Assembly (NCBI RefSeq): GCF_000164135.1
Contig: NZ_GG770553.1
Location: forward strand, 1,312,738-1,360,886
From: Mycobacterium parascrofulaceum ATCC BAA-614
GTDB lineage: Bacteria > Actinomycetota > Actinomycetes > Mycobacteriales > Mycobacteriaceae
Direction: 5' to 3'
Length of the DNA: 48,149 bases
Below the pieces are notes generated by a model. That model ran no database searches. It worked only from the letters and a program-made list of their open reading frames with translations, and had not been told where the DNA came from. Positions 8,931 through 20,178 of the stretch are shown here, piece by piece. The stretch's first letter is position 1, and every line of letters begins with the position of its first letter. A program made the translations under genes and the position numbers.

Positions 8931-10976
8931 CTATGACCCGGCCAGCATCCGCCACAGGAACGAGTAGGTCAGCGCGGCCTTGAACGCGACCTGCTGGTTG
9001 TCGGCGGCGCCGGCGTGCCCGCCCTCGATGTTCTCGTAGTAGAAGACCCGGTGTCCGGCGGCCAGCAGCGCCGCCGTCATCTTGCGGGCATGCCCGGGGT
9101 GCACCCGATCGTCGCGGGTGGACGTGGTCATCAGCACCGGCGGGTAGTGCCGCGTGGCCGAGATGTTCTGGTAGGGCGAGTACTCGGAGATGAACGCCCA
9201 GTCGTCTGGGTTGTCCGGGTCGCCGTATTCGGCCATCCACGAGGCGCCCGCGAGCAACAGGTGGTAGCGCTTCATGTCCAGCAGCGGCACGCTGCAGACC
9301 AGCGCGCCGAAGCGCTCCGGGTACCGGGTCAGCATGATGCCCATCAGCAGGCCGCCGTTGCTGCCGCCCTGCGCGCCGAGCCGGTCGACGGTCGTGATGC
9401 CGCGGTTCACCAGATCGGTTGCCACCGAGGCGAAGTCCTCGGCGACCTTGTGCCGGCCCTCGCGCATCGCCTGGGTGTGCCAGCCGGGCCCGTACTCGCC
9501 GCCGCCGCGGATGTTGGCCAGCACGTAGGTGCCACCGCGGGCCAGCCACAGCCGGCCGAGCACGCCGCTGTAGGCGGGGGTGTTGGCGGATTCGAAACCG
9601 CCGTAGCCGTACAGCATGGTCGGGCCGGGGCCGCGCGCGCCGGCCGGCCGCACCACGAAGTACGGGATCGGGGTGCCGTCCTGCGAGGGCACGAAATACT
9701 GTGCCACCGTCATGTTTTCGGCGTCGAAGAACGCCGGCGCGGACTTGACCTGGTCGAGTGGGCCGGCGCCGGTGCCGCGCATCAGCCGCGACGGGGTGAC
9801 GAATCCGCTGGAGTCCAGGAAGAACTCGTCGCCGGTGTCGTCGGCGGCGACGACGACGGTGTTGGCCGCCTCCGGGATGCCGGGGACGGGCTCGCGGCGC
9901 CACTCACCGGGGGTGACGATCTCCACCCGGCTGGCCACGTCGGCGAGGGTGACCATCAGCAGGCGGTCGCGTGTCCACGCGTAGTGATTCAGCGCGGTGT
10001 GCTCGTCGGGCTCGAACACCACGCTCAACTCGGTTGTCCCGGAGAGGAATGCCTCGTATTCGACCGCCAGCAGGGACCCGGCGGGATAGCTGTTGGCGCC
10101 GTAGAACCAATCGGTGCGCAGCTCGATCAGCAGCCATTCGCGGTGTATCGACAGGCTCGCGTCGGTGGGCGCGTCGATCCGGATCAGCTCGGGGCCCTCC
10201 GGCAGGCCCCGCAGTTCGTAGACCTCTTCGTTCCAGAAGTCCAGGGCCCGCCCGAGCAGGGTGCGCTCGAACCCGGGGGTGCGGTCCACGGAGGCGGACA
10301 CCCTGACGTCGGTGCGGGCGCCCTCGAACACGGTCCGCGCCTCGCTCAGCGGGGTGCCCCGGCGCCACCGCTTGATCACCCGCGGGTAGCCCGAATCGGT
10401 CAGCGAACCGTCGCCGAAGTCCGTGCCCACCAGGACGGTGTCGATGTCCACCCAGGCCAGCTGCGACTTGGCCTCCGGCAGGGCGAACCCGTCGTCAACG
10501 AATTCCCTTGTCGCCATGTCGAATTCGCGCACGACGGAGGCGTCGGAGCCGCCCCTGGACAGCGCGACCAGGGCGCGGGTGTACTCCGGTTCGATGACGC
10601 CGGCGCCGGCCCACACCCAATTCTCGTCGTCCGCTCGCCCTAGTTCATCTACGTCGATCAGCACGTCCCAGTCGGGGGAATCGCTGCGGTAGCTGTCCAG
10701 CGTGGTGCGCCGCCACAGGCCGCGCGGGTTGGCGGCGTCGCGCCAGAAGTTGTAGAGGTACTCGCCGCGGCGGACCACGTACGGGATCCGGGCGTCGGTG
10801 TCGAGCACCTCGAGCGCCTCGGCGCGCATCCGCTCGAACTCCTCGTCGCGCAACGCCGCCAGCGTGGGCTCGTTTTGCGCCCGCACCCAGTCCAGCGCCT
10901 CGTCGCCGGTGACGTCCTCGAGCCACAGGTAGGGGTCGTGGGCGTCGTCGGGGGTAGCGGCGGCTTGTGACGTCAT
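8931..10976 (-). CDS. Prolyl oligopeptidase family serine peptidase (S9A), Rv0457c-like
   Basis: A 681-residue protein read from ATG 10976. The frame stays open upstream for another 2.2 kb, but that stretch is antisense to the aldehyde dehydrogenase and following genes, so this ATG, with the S9A N-terminal pattern (DDAHDPYLWLED), is the start. The first ~400 residues form the beta-propeller. The C-terminal alpha/beta-hydrolase domain has the nucleophile S539 in GGSNGG, the acid D622 or D623 in RDDRVHPGH, and H654 in EGGHAG. It hydrolyses short peptides after proline. No signal peptide is visible. It is first in a likely operon with the small membrane protein and echA2. Confidence 0.93.
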   Translation of the reverse strand: MTSQAAATPDDAHDPYLWLEDVTGDEALDWVRAQNEPTLAALRDEEFERMRAEALEVLDTDARIPYVVRRGEYLYNFWRDAANPRGLWRRTTLDSYRSDSPDWDVLIDVDELGRADDENWVWAGAGVIEPEYTRALVALSRGGSDASVVREFDMATREFVDDGFALPEAKSQLAWVDIDTVLVGTDFGDGSLTDSGYPRVIKRWRRGTPLSEARTVFEGARTDVRVSASVDRTPGFERTLLGRALDFWNEEVYELRGLPEGPELIRIDAPTDASLSIHREWLLIELRTDWFYGANSYPAGSLLAVEYEAFLSGTTELSVVFEPDEHTALNHYAWTRDRLLMVTLADVASRVEIVTPGEWRREPVPGIPEAANTVVVAADDTGDEFFLDSSGFVTPSRLMRGTGAGPLDQVKSAPAFFDAENMTVAQYFVPSQDGTPIPYFVVRPAGARGPGPTMLYGYGGFESANTPAYSGVLGRLWLARGGTYVLANIRGGGEYGPGWHTQAMREGRHKVAEDFASVATDLVNRGITTVDRLGAQGGSNGGLLMGIMLTRYPERFGALVCSVPLLDMKRYHLLLAGASWMAEYGDPDNPDDWAFISEYSPYQNISATRHYPPVLMTTSTRDDRVHPGHARKMTAALLAAGHRVFYYENIEGGHAGAADNQQVAFKAALTYSFLWRMLAGS

Positions 10977-11008
10977 GGAGCCATTGTGGCCTCCGGCGGT
11001 AGTGTGAG

Positions 11009-11019
11009 GTGTATTACAC
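11009..11019. promoter_or_regulatory. Palindrome in the peptidase/aldehyde dehydrogenase divergent promoter
   Basis: GTGTATTACAC is a perfect palindrome with a one-base centre in the 66-bp gap between the divergent prolyl oligopeptidase and aldehyde dehydrogenase genes. It is about 24 bp before the ATG at 11043, next to the AGGAG ribosome-binding site at 11029-11033. It could be an operator acting on one or both genes. The binding protein is unknown. Confidence 0.4.
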
Positions 11020-11042
11020 AGGCGAACGAGGAGTGAGAGCGG

Positions 11043-12566
<1,524 letters not shown>

Positions 12567-13034
12567 ATGGTCGCGGGGGCCGTCATCACCGCCGCCGCCG
12601 CCGAGATGCTGGCACGGCTGCAGGACCGGCACGGCCCGGTGATGTTCCACCAGTCCGGCGGCTGCTGCGACGGGTCGTCGCCGATGTGTTACCCGCGCGG
12701 GGACTTCATCGTCGGCGACCGCGACGTGCTGCTCGGTGTGCTCGACGTCGGGGACGGGGTGCCGGTGTGGATCTCGGGCCCGCAGTACGAGACCTGGAAG
12801 CACACCCAGCTGGTCATCGACGTGGTCCCGGGCCGCGGCGGCGGCTTCAGCCTGGAGGCGCCCGAGGGGGTGCGGTTTCTGTCCCGCGGCCGCGTCTTCA
12901 CCGACGACGAACAGGCCGAGCTGCGCCGGACGCCGGCGATCACCGGCGCCGATTACGAACGTGGCGAACGCCCTTGCGTGCGCGGGCAGGTGGTGACCGA
13001 CCCGGCGCTGCGAACGTGCCCTCCGGGTCGGTGA
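12567..13034 (+). CDS. DUF779 family protein (Rv0459-like)
   Basis: A 155-residue cytosolic protein whose ATG directly follows the stop of the aldehyde dehydrogenase gene (TAGATG). The family hallmark is visible near residues 28-45: FHQSGGCCDGSSPMCYPRG, whose three cysteines could bind metal. It continues with GDRDVLLGVLD, ISGPQYETWKHTQL and a beta-rich core. DUF779 proteins are commonly encoded beside acetaldehyde/aldehyde dehydrogenases but have no firmly assigned activity. A role in maturation or regulation of the dehydrogenase is a guess from context. Confidence 0.88.
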   Translation: MVAGAVITAAAAEMLARLQDRHGPVMFHQSGGCCDGSSPMCYPRGDFIVGDRDVLLGVLDVGDGVPVWISGPQYETWKHTQLVIDVVPGRGGGFSLEAPEGVRFLSRGRVFTDDEQAELRRTPAITGADYERGERPCVRGQVVTDPALRTCPPGR

Positions 13035-13053
13035 CCGCAGTAATGTCGAAGGC

Positions 13054-13332
13054 GTGATCCCGCTCCCGCGTCCGCGGTTGTTGGCCGGCGCCATGCTGAT
13101 CGGCGCCGCGGTCGGGTTGCTTGCGGGGGTGGGCTTCGCCGTGATGGCCCATGGCGACGTCCGCCCGGCCTTCGCCATCGCGTCGGTGGTCGGGATCCCG
13201 ACTGTCGCCGGGCTGGTGACGATCCTGTTCTCCGGACGCCGGTGGGTGACGGCCCTGGGCGCGTTCGTCCTGTCGGTGGCCCCGGGCTGGTTCGGTGTGC
13301 TCGTCGCCCTGCGCGTGACCTCCGGGGGCTGA
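13054..13332 (+). CDS. Small membrane protein, Rv0460-like
   Basis: A 92-residue protein with three hydrophobic segments (about 9-31, 40-58 and 67-86) separated by short polar turns (AHGDVRP, SGRRW). The start is GTG 13054. A TAATGT hexamer at 13041-13046 lies 7 nt before it, so transcription could begin at the start codon and the gene may have its own leaderless promoter inside the tail of the DUF779 region. The next gene starts 2 bp after its stop. Function unknown. Confidence 0.75.
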   Translation: MIPLPRPRLLAGAMLIGAAVGLLAGVGFAVMAHGDVRPAFAIASVVGIPTVAGLVTILFSGRRWVTALGAFVLSVAPGWFGVLVALRVTSGG

Positions 13333-13334
13333 CC

Positions 13335-13904
13335 GTGGCCGACGACAACACCCCGTCAAACCCGGGCACCCAGGCGTGGAAGCCCGACTTCGCCGACTCC
13401 GACGACGACCCCGGCACCCAGTCGTGGACGCCGGATTTCTCCGACGACACCGGCGAGCGGCCCGCCGCGACGGACGAGCCGCCGGCCCCCGAGCCGGCCC
13501 CCGAGCCGGCAGCCGAGGGGCCCGGCGCCGACGACGAATCCGCCATCGCGCCGGTGCAACCGGTCACGGTTCCCGGGCGCTACTTCTACCTGAAGTGGTG
13601 GAAGCTGCTGCTGGTCCTGCTCGGCGTGTGGTCCGCGGCGGCCGTCGCCGGGTTCGGCCTGTCCTATTGGTGGTACCACTCGGCCGACCAGACCGCGGCG
13701 CTGTTCGCCGTCCTGGTGTATGTGGTGGCCTGCGCGGTCGGTGGCGTGCTGCTCGCGATGGCCGAGGGCAGGCCGGTGGTCTCGGCGCTGTCGCTGGCGG
13801 TTATGTCGGCGCCGTTCGCCTCGCTGGCCGCCGCGGCGCCCGTGCTCGGCTACTACCACTGCGCCCGGGTGGGCCACTGCCTCGTCGGCCTCATTCCGTA
13901 TTAA
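13335..13904 (+). CDS. Membrane protein with acidic repeat-bearing N-terminus, Rv0461-like
   Basis: A 189-residue protein from GTG 13335. The first ~75 residues are disordered, rich in Asp, Pro and Glu, and open with two copies of the motif PGTQxWxPDFxD (about residues 10-37). A Pro/Glu/Ala run follows. From about residue 88 there are four hydrophobic segments, starting in LLLVLLGVWSAAAVAGFGL, with a C-terminal Cys pair (YYHCARVGHC). The repeat-bearing tail would face the cytoplasm and may be a protein-binding region. Function unknown; it lies between Rv0460-like and lpdC in the conserved order. Confidence 0.75.
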   Translation: MADDNTPSNPGTQAWKPDFADSDDDPGTQSWTPDFSDDTGERPAATDEPPAPEPAPEPAAEGPGADDESAIAPVQPVTVPGRYFYLKWWKLLLVLLGVWSAAAVAGFGLSYWWYHSADQTAALFAVLVYVVACAVGGVLLAMAEGRPVVSALSLAVMSAPFASLAAAAPVLGYYHCARVGHCLVGLIPY

Positions 13905-13918
13905 CGCCCGGCCCGGGC

Positions 13919-13937
13919 GGCCACTAGGGTAGTGGCC
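13919..13937. promoter_or_regulatory. Palindrome containing the -10 element of lpdC
   Basis: GGCCACTA-GGG-TAGTGGCC is a perfect inverted repeat (8-bp arms, 3-bp centre) that ends exactly where the GTG start codon at 13938 begins. The TAGGGT at 13925-13930 inside it fits a -10 hexamer 7 nt upstream of a leaderless start. A protein bound here would cover the whole core promoter. The regulator is unknown. Confidence 0.5.
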
Positions 13938-15332
<1,395 letters not shown>

Positions 15333-15338
15333 ATCCCG

Positions 15339-15611
15339 ATGCGCAGCGACGTCGTGCTGGGGGCGGTCGGCGGTCTGGCCGCGGGCTATGTCCTGTGGCT
15401 GGCCGCCTTCTCGATCGTCGACGACAACGCGGCGGTGGGGCAGTGGGCGCCGACGGTGTTGCTGCTGTCGCTGGCGCTGGCGGTGTGCGCCACGACGTGG
15501 GCGTCCCTGCTGCGCCGGCGCCGGAAATACGCGTGGTCGGGGTTCGGGTTCGCGCTGTCGCTGCCGCCGCTGCTGCTGACGCTGGCCGTGTTCGCCAACG
15601 TCTACCTCTGA
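15339..15611 (+). CDS. Small membrane protein, Rv0463-like
   Basis: A 90-residue protein starting 6 bp after the lpdC stop, so probably co-transcribed. Three hydrophobic segments are visible: about 5-25 (VVLGAVGGLAAGYVLWLAAF), 37-56 and 69-88, with a strongly basic loop (RRRRKY) after the second. It is convergent with the gene at 15622-16182, leaving only 10 bp between. No catalytic motif; function unknown. Confidence 0.75.
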   Translation: MRSDVVLGAVGGLAAGYVLWLAAFSIVDDNAAVGQWAPTVLLLSLALAVCATTWASLLRRRRKYAWSGFGFALSLPPLLLTLAVFANVYL

Positions 15612-15621
15612 CCACCGCTGA

Positions 15622-16182
15622 CTAGCGCGGGTTGTCCAGCGGGATGTCCAACGCCGCCATGGTCGCGGCCAGCCCGTCGTATTGGCTTGCCAGCAAGCAG
15701 AACTCGATCAGCTGACGCCGGTCGAGATGTTCGGCCAGCGCCTGCCAGGTGGCGTCGGTGAGGGTGCGGTCCTTGACGAACTCGTCCGTCGCCGCCAGCA
15801 GCGCCTGCTGGCGCACGGTCAGGCGCGCCTCGACCCGGTCCTGCCGCTCGGGCCACGCGAAGATCGCGGCCTGCAGGTCGGCGTTCAGGCCCTGCCTGGC
15901 GGCCATCCGGCGATGATGCTGCAGCTCGTATTCGCATCCGCGCAGATGCGCGACGCGCAGGATCACCAATTCGGTGTCGATCGCCGGCAGCCGGCCCCGC
16001 AACACCCGGCCGCTGTAGACGCTCCACGCCAAGAACAGCAGCCGGTGCTGGCCGAGCGTGGTGAACAGGTGCATCTCGGGCGCCCGGACCGTGCGCGCGG
16101 CCGCCTTCGCCAGCACCCAGTTGATCGGGCCCAGCTCACGGAACCGCCCCGACGGGATGCGGCCGCCGGCAGCCCCGCTCAC
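15622..16182 (-). CDS. Carboxymuconolactone decarboxylase/AhpD-like protein, Rv0464c-like
   Basis: A 186-residue all-helical protein of the CMD/AhpD superfamily. The core pattern LRVAHLRGCEYELQHHRRMA (about residues 73-92) has the conserved His-rich helix, but only one Cys where AhpD peroxidases have a CxxC pair, so classical AhpD peroxidase chemistry is doubtful. The GTG start at 16182 overlaps the ramB stop (GTGA, 16182-16179), so it is translationally coupled to the regulator. A role in stress defence or in an aromatic/lactone pathway cannot be decided from sequence. Confidence 0.85.
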   Translation of the reverse strand: MSGAAGGRIPSGRFRELGPINWVLAKAAARTVRAPEMHLFTTLGQHRLLFLAWSVYSGRVLRGRLPAIDTELVILRVAHLRGCEYELQHHRRMAARQGLNADLQAAIFAWPERQDRVEARLTVRQQALLAATDEFVKDRTLTDATWQALAEHLDRRQLIEFCLLASQYDGLAATMAALDIPLDNPR

Positions 16183-17594
16183 GGTTGCTTCACCAGATAC
16201 GGGGAGACCGTGCTGCGGTGCTCGTCGAGGTCCAGGGCGCGCCCGAGGGCCGGGAACGCCCGCTGGGGGCAGTTGTCGCGTTCGCAGACCCGGCAGCCCG
16301 CGCCGATCGGTGTTGCGATGTCACCCGACAAGTCGAGTCCTTCCGAGTAGACGAGCCGGTGCGCGTGGCGAAGCTCGCAGCCCAGCCCGATCGCGAAGGT
16401 CTTACCCGGCTGACCATACCGGGCGGCGCGGCGCTCCACCGTGCGCGCCACCCACATGTAGTTGCGGCCGTCGGGCATCTGGGCGATCTGGACCAGGATC
16501 TTGCCGGGGTTGGCGAACGTCTCGTACACGTTCCACAGCGGGCAGGTGCCGCCGCTCGAGGAGAAGTGAAACCCGGTGGCGGACTGGCGTTTTGACATGT
16601 TGCCTGCGCGGTCCACCCGGACGAACGAGAACGGCACGCCGCGCATCGACGGCCGCTGCAGCGTCGAAAGCCGGTGCGCGATGGTCTCGTAGCTCACCGA
16701 GTAGAACGAGGACAGCCGCTCGACGTCGTAACGGAAGTTCTCCGCGACGTCGTGGAACTGGCGATACGGCAGCACCGCGGCCGCGGCGAAGTAGTTGGCC
16801 AGCCCCAGCCGGGCCAGCGTGTGCGACTCGTCGCTGGTGAACTTGCCCTCCTCCACCAGGGTGTCGATCAGGTCGCCGTATTCGAGGTAGGCCAGCTCGG
16901 CGGCCATCTTGAAGACCTGCTGCCCCAGCGAGAGGTGGTTGCTGATCTCCAGCGTCTTGGTCTGCCGGTCATAGCGGTGCAGCACGGTGTCGCCGAGATC
17001 GATCCGGCGGTTGATGTGCACGCCGTGCACCTCGGTGAGCCGGCGATTCAGCTCGCGGGCCAGGTCGCCGTGGTGCAGCCGCATCTGGATCGTCAGGTCT
17101 TCGGCGGCGGTGTCCAGCTCGTGCAGGTAGTTCTGCCGTTGGTAGAAGTAGTCGCGCACCTCCTCGTGCGGCATGGTGATCGAGCCGCTGCCGCTGCCGT
17201 CGGTAAAGCGCTCCTCGGTGGCGGCGGCCAGTTGCGCGGTGGTGATCCGGTAACGCCGGTGCAGGTTGACCACCGCGCGGGCCAGGGCGGGATGGGAGCC
17301 GACCAGCTCGGCGACCTCTCCGGGGTCGACGTCGATGTCCAGGTCGCGGTCCATGGTGACCTCGCGCAGCTCGGCGACCAGCCGGGTGTCGTCCTGGGAG
17401 GCGAAGAAGGTGGCGTCCACGCCGAACACCTCGGTGATCCGCAGCAGCACGGCCACCGTCAGCGGCCGGACGTCGTGCTCGATCTGGTTCAGGTAGCTCG
17501 GCGAGATCTCCAGCATCTGGGCCAGGGCGGCCTGGGAGAACCCGCGCTCGTTGCGCAGCTGGCGGACCCGGGACCCGACGAAGGTTTTGGACAC
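16179..17594 (-). CDS. ramB: RamB, regulator of acetate/glyoxylate metabolism
   Basis: A 471-residue protein from GTG 17594 (SKTFVGSRVRQLRNERG). The frame is open further upstream, but those residues have no family match. It has an N-terminal XRE helix-turn-helix (about 8-62: FSQAALAQMLEISPSYLNQIE), a central region related to IrrE/ImmA-type domains (FKMAAELAYLEYGDLID) and a C-terminal ScfR-like domain with cysteines (GAGCRVCERDNCPQRAF) that may bind metal. RamB represses icl and its own gene in M. tuberculosis and controls acetate genes in Corynebacterium. The icl promoter 1 kb away has two candidate binding palindromes. Confidence 0.95.
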   Translation of the reverse strand: MSKTFVGSRVRQLRNERGFSQAALAQMLEISPSYLNQIEHDVRPLTVAVLLRITEVFGVDATFFASQDDTRLVAELREVTMDRDLDIDVDPGEVAELVGSHPALARAVVNLHRRYRITTAQLAAATEERFTDGSGSGSITMPHEEVRDYFYQRQNYLHELDTAAEDLTIQMRLHHGDLARELNRRLTEVHGVHINRRIDLGDTVLHRYDRQTKTLEISNHLSLGQQVFKMAAELAYLEYGDLIDTLVEEGKFTSDESHTLARLGLANYFAAAAVLPYRQFHDVAENFRYDVERLSSFYSVSYETIAHRLSTLQRPSMRGVPFSFVRVDRAGNMSKRQSATGFHFSSSGGTCPLWNVYETFANPGKILVQIAQMPDGRNYMWVARTVERRAARYGQPGKTFAIGLGCELRHAHRLVYSEGLDLSGDIATPIGAGCRVCERDNCPQRAFPALGRALDLDEHRSTVSPYLVKQP

Positions 17595-17688
17595 TTCACC
17601 CAGGGTACCGGCCTTGCTAAGCGACGGTTGGCAGAGTTCGCAGCCGCCGCGGTCGCGTCGCGATTGGTTTTTGGCACAGGTCGTTGGC

Positions 17689-17733
17689 ATGATTCGCAAC
17701 GGAGGCCCCAGGGCTGGCCTGGGGTGCTCATGA
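17689..17733 (+). other. Leader short ORF with stem-loop before the thioesterase gene
   Basis: An ATG at 17689 opens a 14-codon frame ending TGA at 17731-17733, just where the purine-rich AGGAGGAAACGGGGAG that precedes the thioesterase GTG begins. Inside it, CCCCAGG (17706-17712) and CCTGGGG (17718-17724) form a perfect 7-bp stem with a 5-nt loop. The pair could couple leader translation to access to the downstream ribosome-binding site. Nothing shows that it is translated. Confidence 0.25.
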
Positions 17734-17755
17734 GGAGGAAACGGGGAGCGACGCC

Positions 17756-18550
17756 GTGAGCCTGGACAAAGAATTGATGCCGGTTCCCGACGGCCACCCC
17801 GATGTGTTCGATCGCGAATGGCCGCTGCGGGTGGCCGACATCGACCGCACGGGCCGGCTGCGGCTGGACGCGGCGTGCCGGCACATCCAGGACATCGGGC
17901 AGGACCAGCTGCGCGAGATGGGCTTCGAGGAGACCCACCCGCTGTGGATCGTCCGCCGCACGATGCTCGACCTGATCCGGCCGATCGAGTTCCAGGACAT
18001 GCTGCGCTGTCGCCGGTGGTGTTCGGGCACCTCGAACCGGTGGTGTGAGATGCGGGTTCGGGTCGACGGGCGCAAGGGCGGCCTGATCGAATCCGAGGCC
18101 TTCTGGATCAACATCAACCGGGACACCCAGATGCCGTCGCGCATCTCCGACGACTTCCTCGCGGGCCTGCACAAGACCACGTCCGTCGACCGGCTGCGAT
18201 GGAAGGGCTACCTGAAGCCGGGCAGCCGCGACGACGCCGCGGAGATCCACGAGTTCCCCGTCCGGGTGACCGACATCGACCTGTTCGACCACATGAACAA
18301 CTCCGTGTACTGGAGCGTGATCGAGGACTACCTGGCGTCGCACCTCGCCCTGATGGCGCGGCCGCTGCGCGTCACCATCGAGCACGAGGCCCCGGTGGCG
18401 CTGGGCGACAAGCTGGAGATCATCTCGCACCTCCATCCGGCCGGATCGACCGACCAATTCGGTCCCGGGCTCGTCGACCGGCCTGTTACAACGCTCACAT
18501 ATGCGGTCGGCGACGAGGTCAAAGCGGTCGCCGCGCTCTTCAACCGCTAA
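17756..18550 (+). CDS. Acyl-ACP thioesterase (FatA/FatB-type double hot-dog), Rv0466-like
   Basis: A 264-residue protein with two hot-dog repeats. The first half has RLRLDAACRHIQDIGQDQL and the substrate-side HPLWIVRRTMLDL. The second half carries DIDLFDHMNNSVYW, which corresponds to the catalytic Asn-His region of plant and bacterial acyl-ACP thioesterases. It should release fatty acids from acyl carrier protein. The start is GTG 17756, with GGGGAG at 17743-17748 as ribosome-binding site. It lies divergent from ramB and just upstream of icl, but a 268-bp promoter region separates it from icl. Confidence 0.92.
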   Translation: MSLDKELMPVPDGHPDVFDREWPLRVADIDRTGRLRLDAACRHIQDIGQDQLREMGFEETHPLWIVRRTMLDLIRPIEFQDMLRCRRWCSGTSNRWCEMRVRVDGRKGGLIESEAFWININRDTQMPSRISDDFLAGLHKTTSVDRLRWKGYLKPGSRDDAAEIHEFPVRVTDIDLFDHMNNSVYWSVIEDYLASHLALMARPLRVTIEHEAPVALGDKLEIISHLHPAGSTDQFGPGLVDRPVTTLTYAVGDEVKAVAALFNR

Positions 18551-18642
18551 CCGGACAAGCGTCCCGTTAAATGCCCGGCTGACCTGCGGATTCCGGTTAC
18601 CGGCCGGTAGTTTCTGAAACGGTTAAGTTGCCGTTCATCTTC

Positions 18643-18686
18643 GCAAAATTTGCTAATCGGCCCGCGGTCGTTGCCGAAATTGGCAA
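18643..18686. promoter_or_regulatory. Two candidate RamB sites upstream of icl
   Basis: GCAAAATTTGC (18643-18653) is a perfect palindrome, and TTGCC-N6-GGCAA (18671-18686) is a second inverted repeat. Their centres are about 30 bp apart, close to three helical turns. Both resemble the TTTGCAAA-like RamB motif known from Corynebacterium. They lie 130-180 bp before the icl start, and ramB is encoded 1 kb upstream. Binding is inferred. Confidence 0.55.
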
Positions 18687-18818
18687 ATGAAACGGCTGGA
18701 CCTGCGCCGATAGCTGTGCCATCGTCGAGTTAGCACACCAGCGAAGTTGAGCCGCTAGCTACCGCCGGTGAAGCGTTCACCAAGTCCAGTAGTGAAGATT
18801 CGTTAAGGAGCATGCCCA

Positions 18819-20105
18819 ATGTCTGTCGTTGGCACCCCCAAGAGCGCCGAACAGATCCAGAAGGACTGGGACACCAACCCGCGGTGGAAGGACGTCAGCC
18901 GGACCTACACCGCGCAGGACGTCGTGGCCCTGCAGGGCAGCGTCGTCGAGGAGCACACGCTGGCCCGCCGCGGCGCCGAGGTGCTCTGGGAGCAGCTGCA
19001 CGACCTGGAGTACATCAACGCGCTGGGCGCGCTGACCGGCAACATGGCCGTCCAGCAGGTGCGCGCCGGCCTGAAGGCCATCTACCTGTCGGGCTGGCAG
19101 GTCGCCGGTGACGCCAACCTGTCCGGCCACACCTACCCCGACCAGAGCCTGTACCCGGCCAACTCGGTGCCGCAGGTCATCCGTCGGATCAACAACGCGC
19201 TGCTGCGCGCCGACGAGATCGCCAAGGTCGAGGGTGACACCTCGGTGGAGAACTGGCTGGCGCCGATCGTCGCCGACGGCGAGGCCGGCTTCGGTGGCGC
19301 GCTGAACGTCTACGAGCTGCAGAAGGCGATGATCGCCGCGGGCGTCGCGGGGTCGCACTGGGAGGACCAGTTGGCCTCGGAGAAGAAGTGCGGCCACCTC
19401 GGTGGCAAGGTGCTGATCCCCACCCAGCAGCACATCCGCACGCTGACCTCGGCCCGCCTGGCGGCCGACGTCGCCGACGTGCCGACCGTGGTGATCGCCC
19501 GCACCGACGCCGAGGCGGCCACCCTGATCACCTCCGATGTCGACGAGCGCGACCAGCCGTTCATCACCGGTGAGCGGACCAAGGAAGGCTTCTACCGGGT
19601 CAAGAACGGCCTCGAGCCCTGCATCGCGCGGGCCAAGGCCTACGCGCCGTACTCGGACCTGATCTGGATGGAGACCGGGACCCCGGACCTCGAGCTCGCG
19701 GCCAAGTTCGCCGAGGGCGTCAAGTCCGAGTTCCCCGACCAGATGCTGGCCTACAACTGCTCGCCGTCGTTCAACTGGCGCAAGCACCTGGACGACTCCA
19801 CCATCGCGAAGTTCCAAAAGGAGCTTGGCGCAATGGGATTCAAGTTCCAGTTCATCACGCTGGCCGGTTTCCACGCGCTGAACTACTCGATGTTCGATCT
19901 GGCCTACGGCTACGCCCGCAACCAGATGACCGCGTACGTGGAGCTGCAGGAGCGCGAGTTCGCCGCCGAGGAGCGCGGTTACACCGCGACCAGGCACCAG
20001 CGCGAGGTCGGTGCCGGTTACTTCGACCGCATCGCCACCACCGTCGACCCCACTTCGTCGACCACCGCGCTGACCGGCTCCACCGAAGAGGGGCAGTTCC
20101 ACTGA
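18819..20105 (+). CDS. icl: Isocitrate lyase 1
   Basis: A 428-residue protein, identical in length to M. tuberculosis Icl1. The signature loop [10 protein letters not shown] holds the catalytic Cys191. Metal- and substrate-binding parts are visible: [10 protein letters not shown] (91-100), the [10 protein letters not shown] motif (151-160) and the late NCSPSFNW motif. It splits isocitrate into glyoxylate and succinate for growth on fatty acids or acetate; in mycobacteria it also handles methylisocitrate from propionyl-CoA. AAGGAG at 18805-18810 precedes the ATG. A long 5' region with candidate RamB sites suggests carbon-source control. Confidence 0.98.
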   Translation: MSVVGTPKSAEQIQKDWDTNPRWKDVSRTYTAQDVVALQGSVVEEHTLARRGAEVLWEQLHDLEYINALGALTGNMAVQQVRAGLKAIYLSGWQVAGDANLSGHTYPDQSLYPANSVPQVIRRINNALLRADEIAKVEGDTSVENWLAPIVADGEAGFGGALNVYELQKAMIAAGVAGSHWEDQLASEKKCGHLGGKVLIPTQQHIRTLTSARLAADVADVPTVVIARTDAEAATLITSDVDERDQPFITGERTKEGFYRVKNGLEPCIARAKAYAPYSDLIWMETGTPDLELAAKFAEGVKSEFPDQMLAYNCSPSFNWRKHLDDSTIAKFQKELGAMGFKFQFITLAGFHALNYSMFDLAYGYARNQMTAYVELQEREFAAEERGYTATRHQREVGAGYFDRIATTVDPTSSTTALTGSTEEGQFH

Positions 20106-20111
20106 GGACGA

Positions 20112-20127
20112 GCGGGCCTTGGCCCGC
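20112..20127. terminator. Palindromic hairpin directly after icl
   Basis: GCGGGCCTTGGCCCGC is a perfect 16-bp palindrome starting 6 bp after the icl stop. It is bracketed by two copies of GAGGACGA (20104-20111 and 20127-20134). It is the first of three stem-loops in the 217-bp icl-fadB2 gap and may help terminate or protect the icl transcript. Confidence 0.45.
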
Positions 20128-20178
20128 GAGGACGAAGTGGAACGAATGGCTTGAGCCACTGATCCTTCGATCCCGCGC

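Noticed and set aside
17595..17699. 35-codon N-terminal extension of RamB
   Set aside because: The known family start (SKTFVGSRVRQLRNERG) aligns with GTG 17594, and the extension shows no conservation that I recognise.
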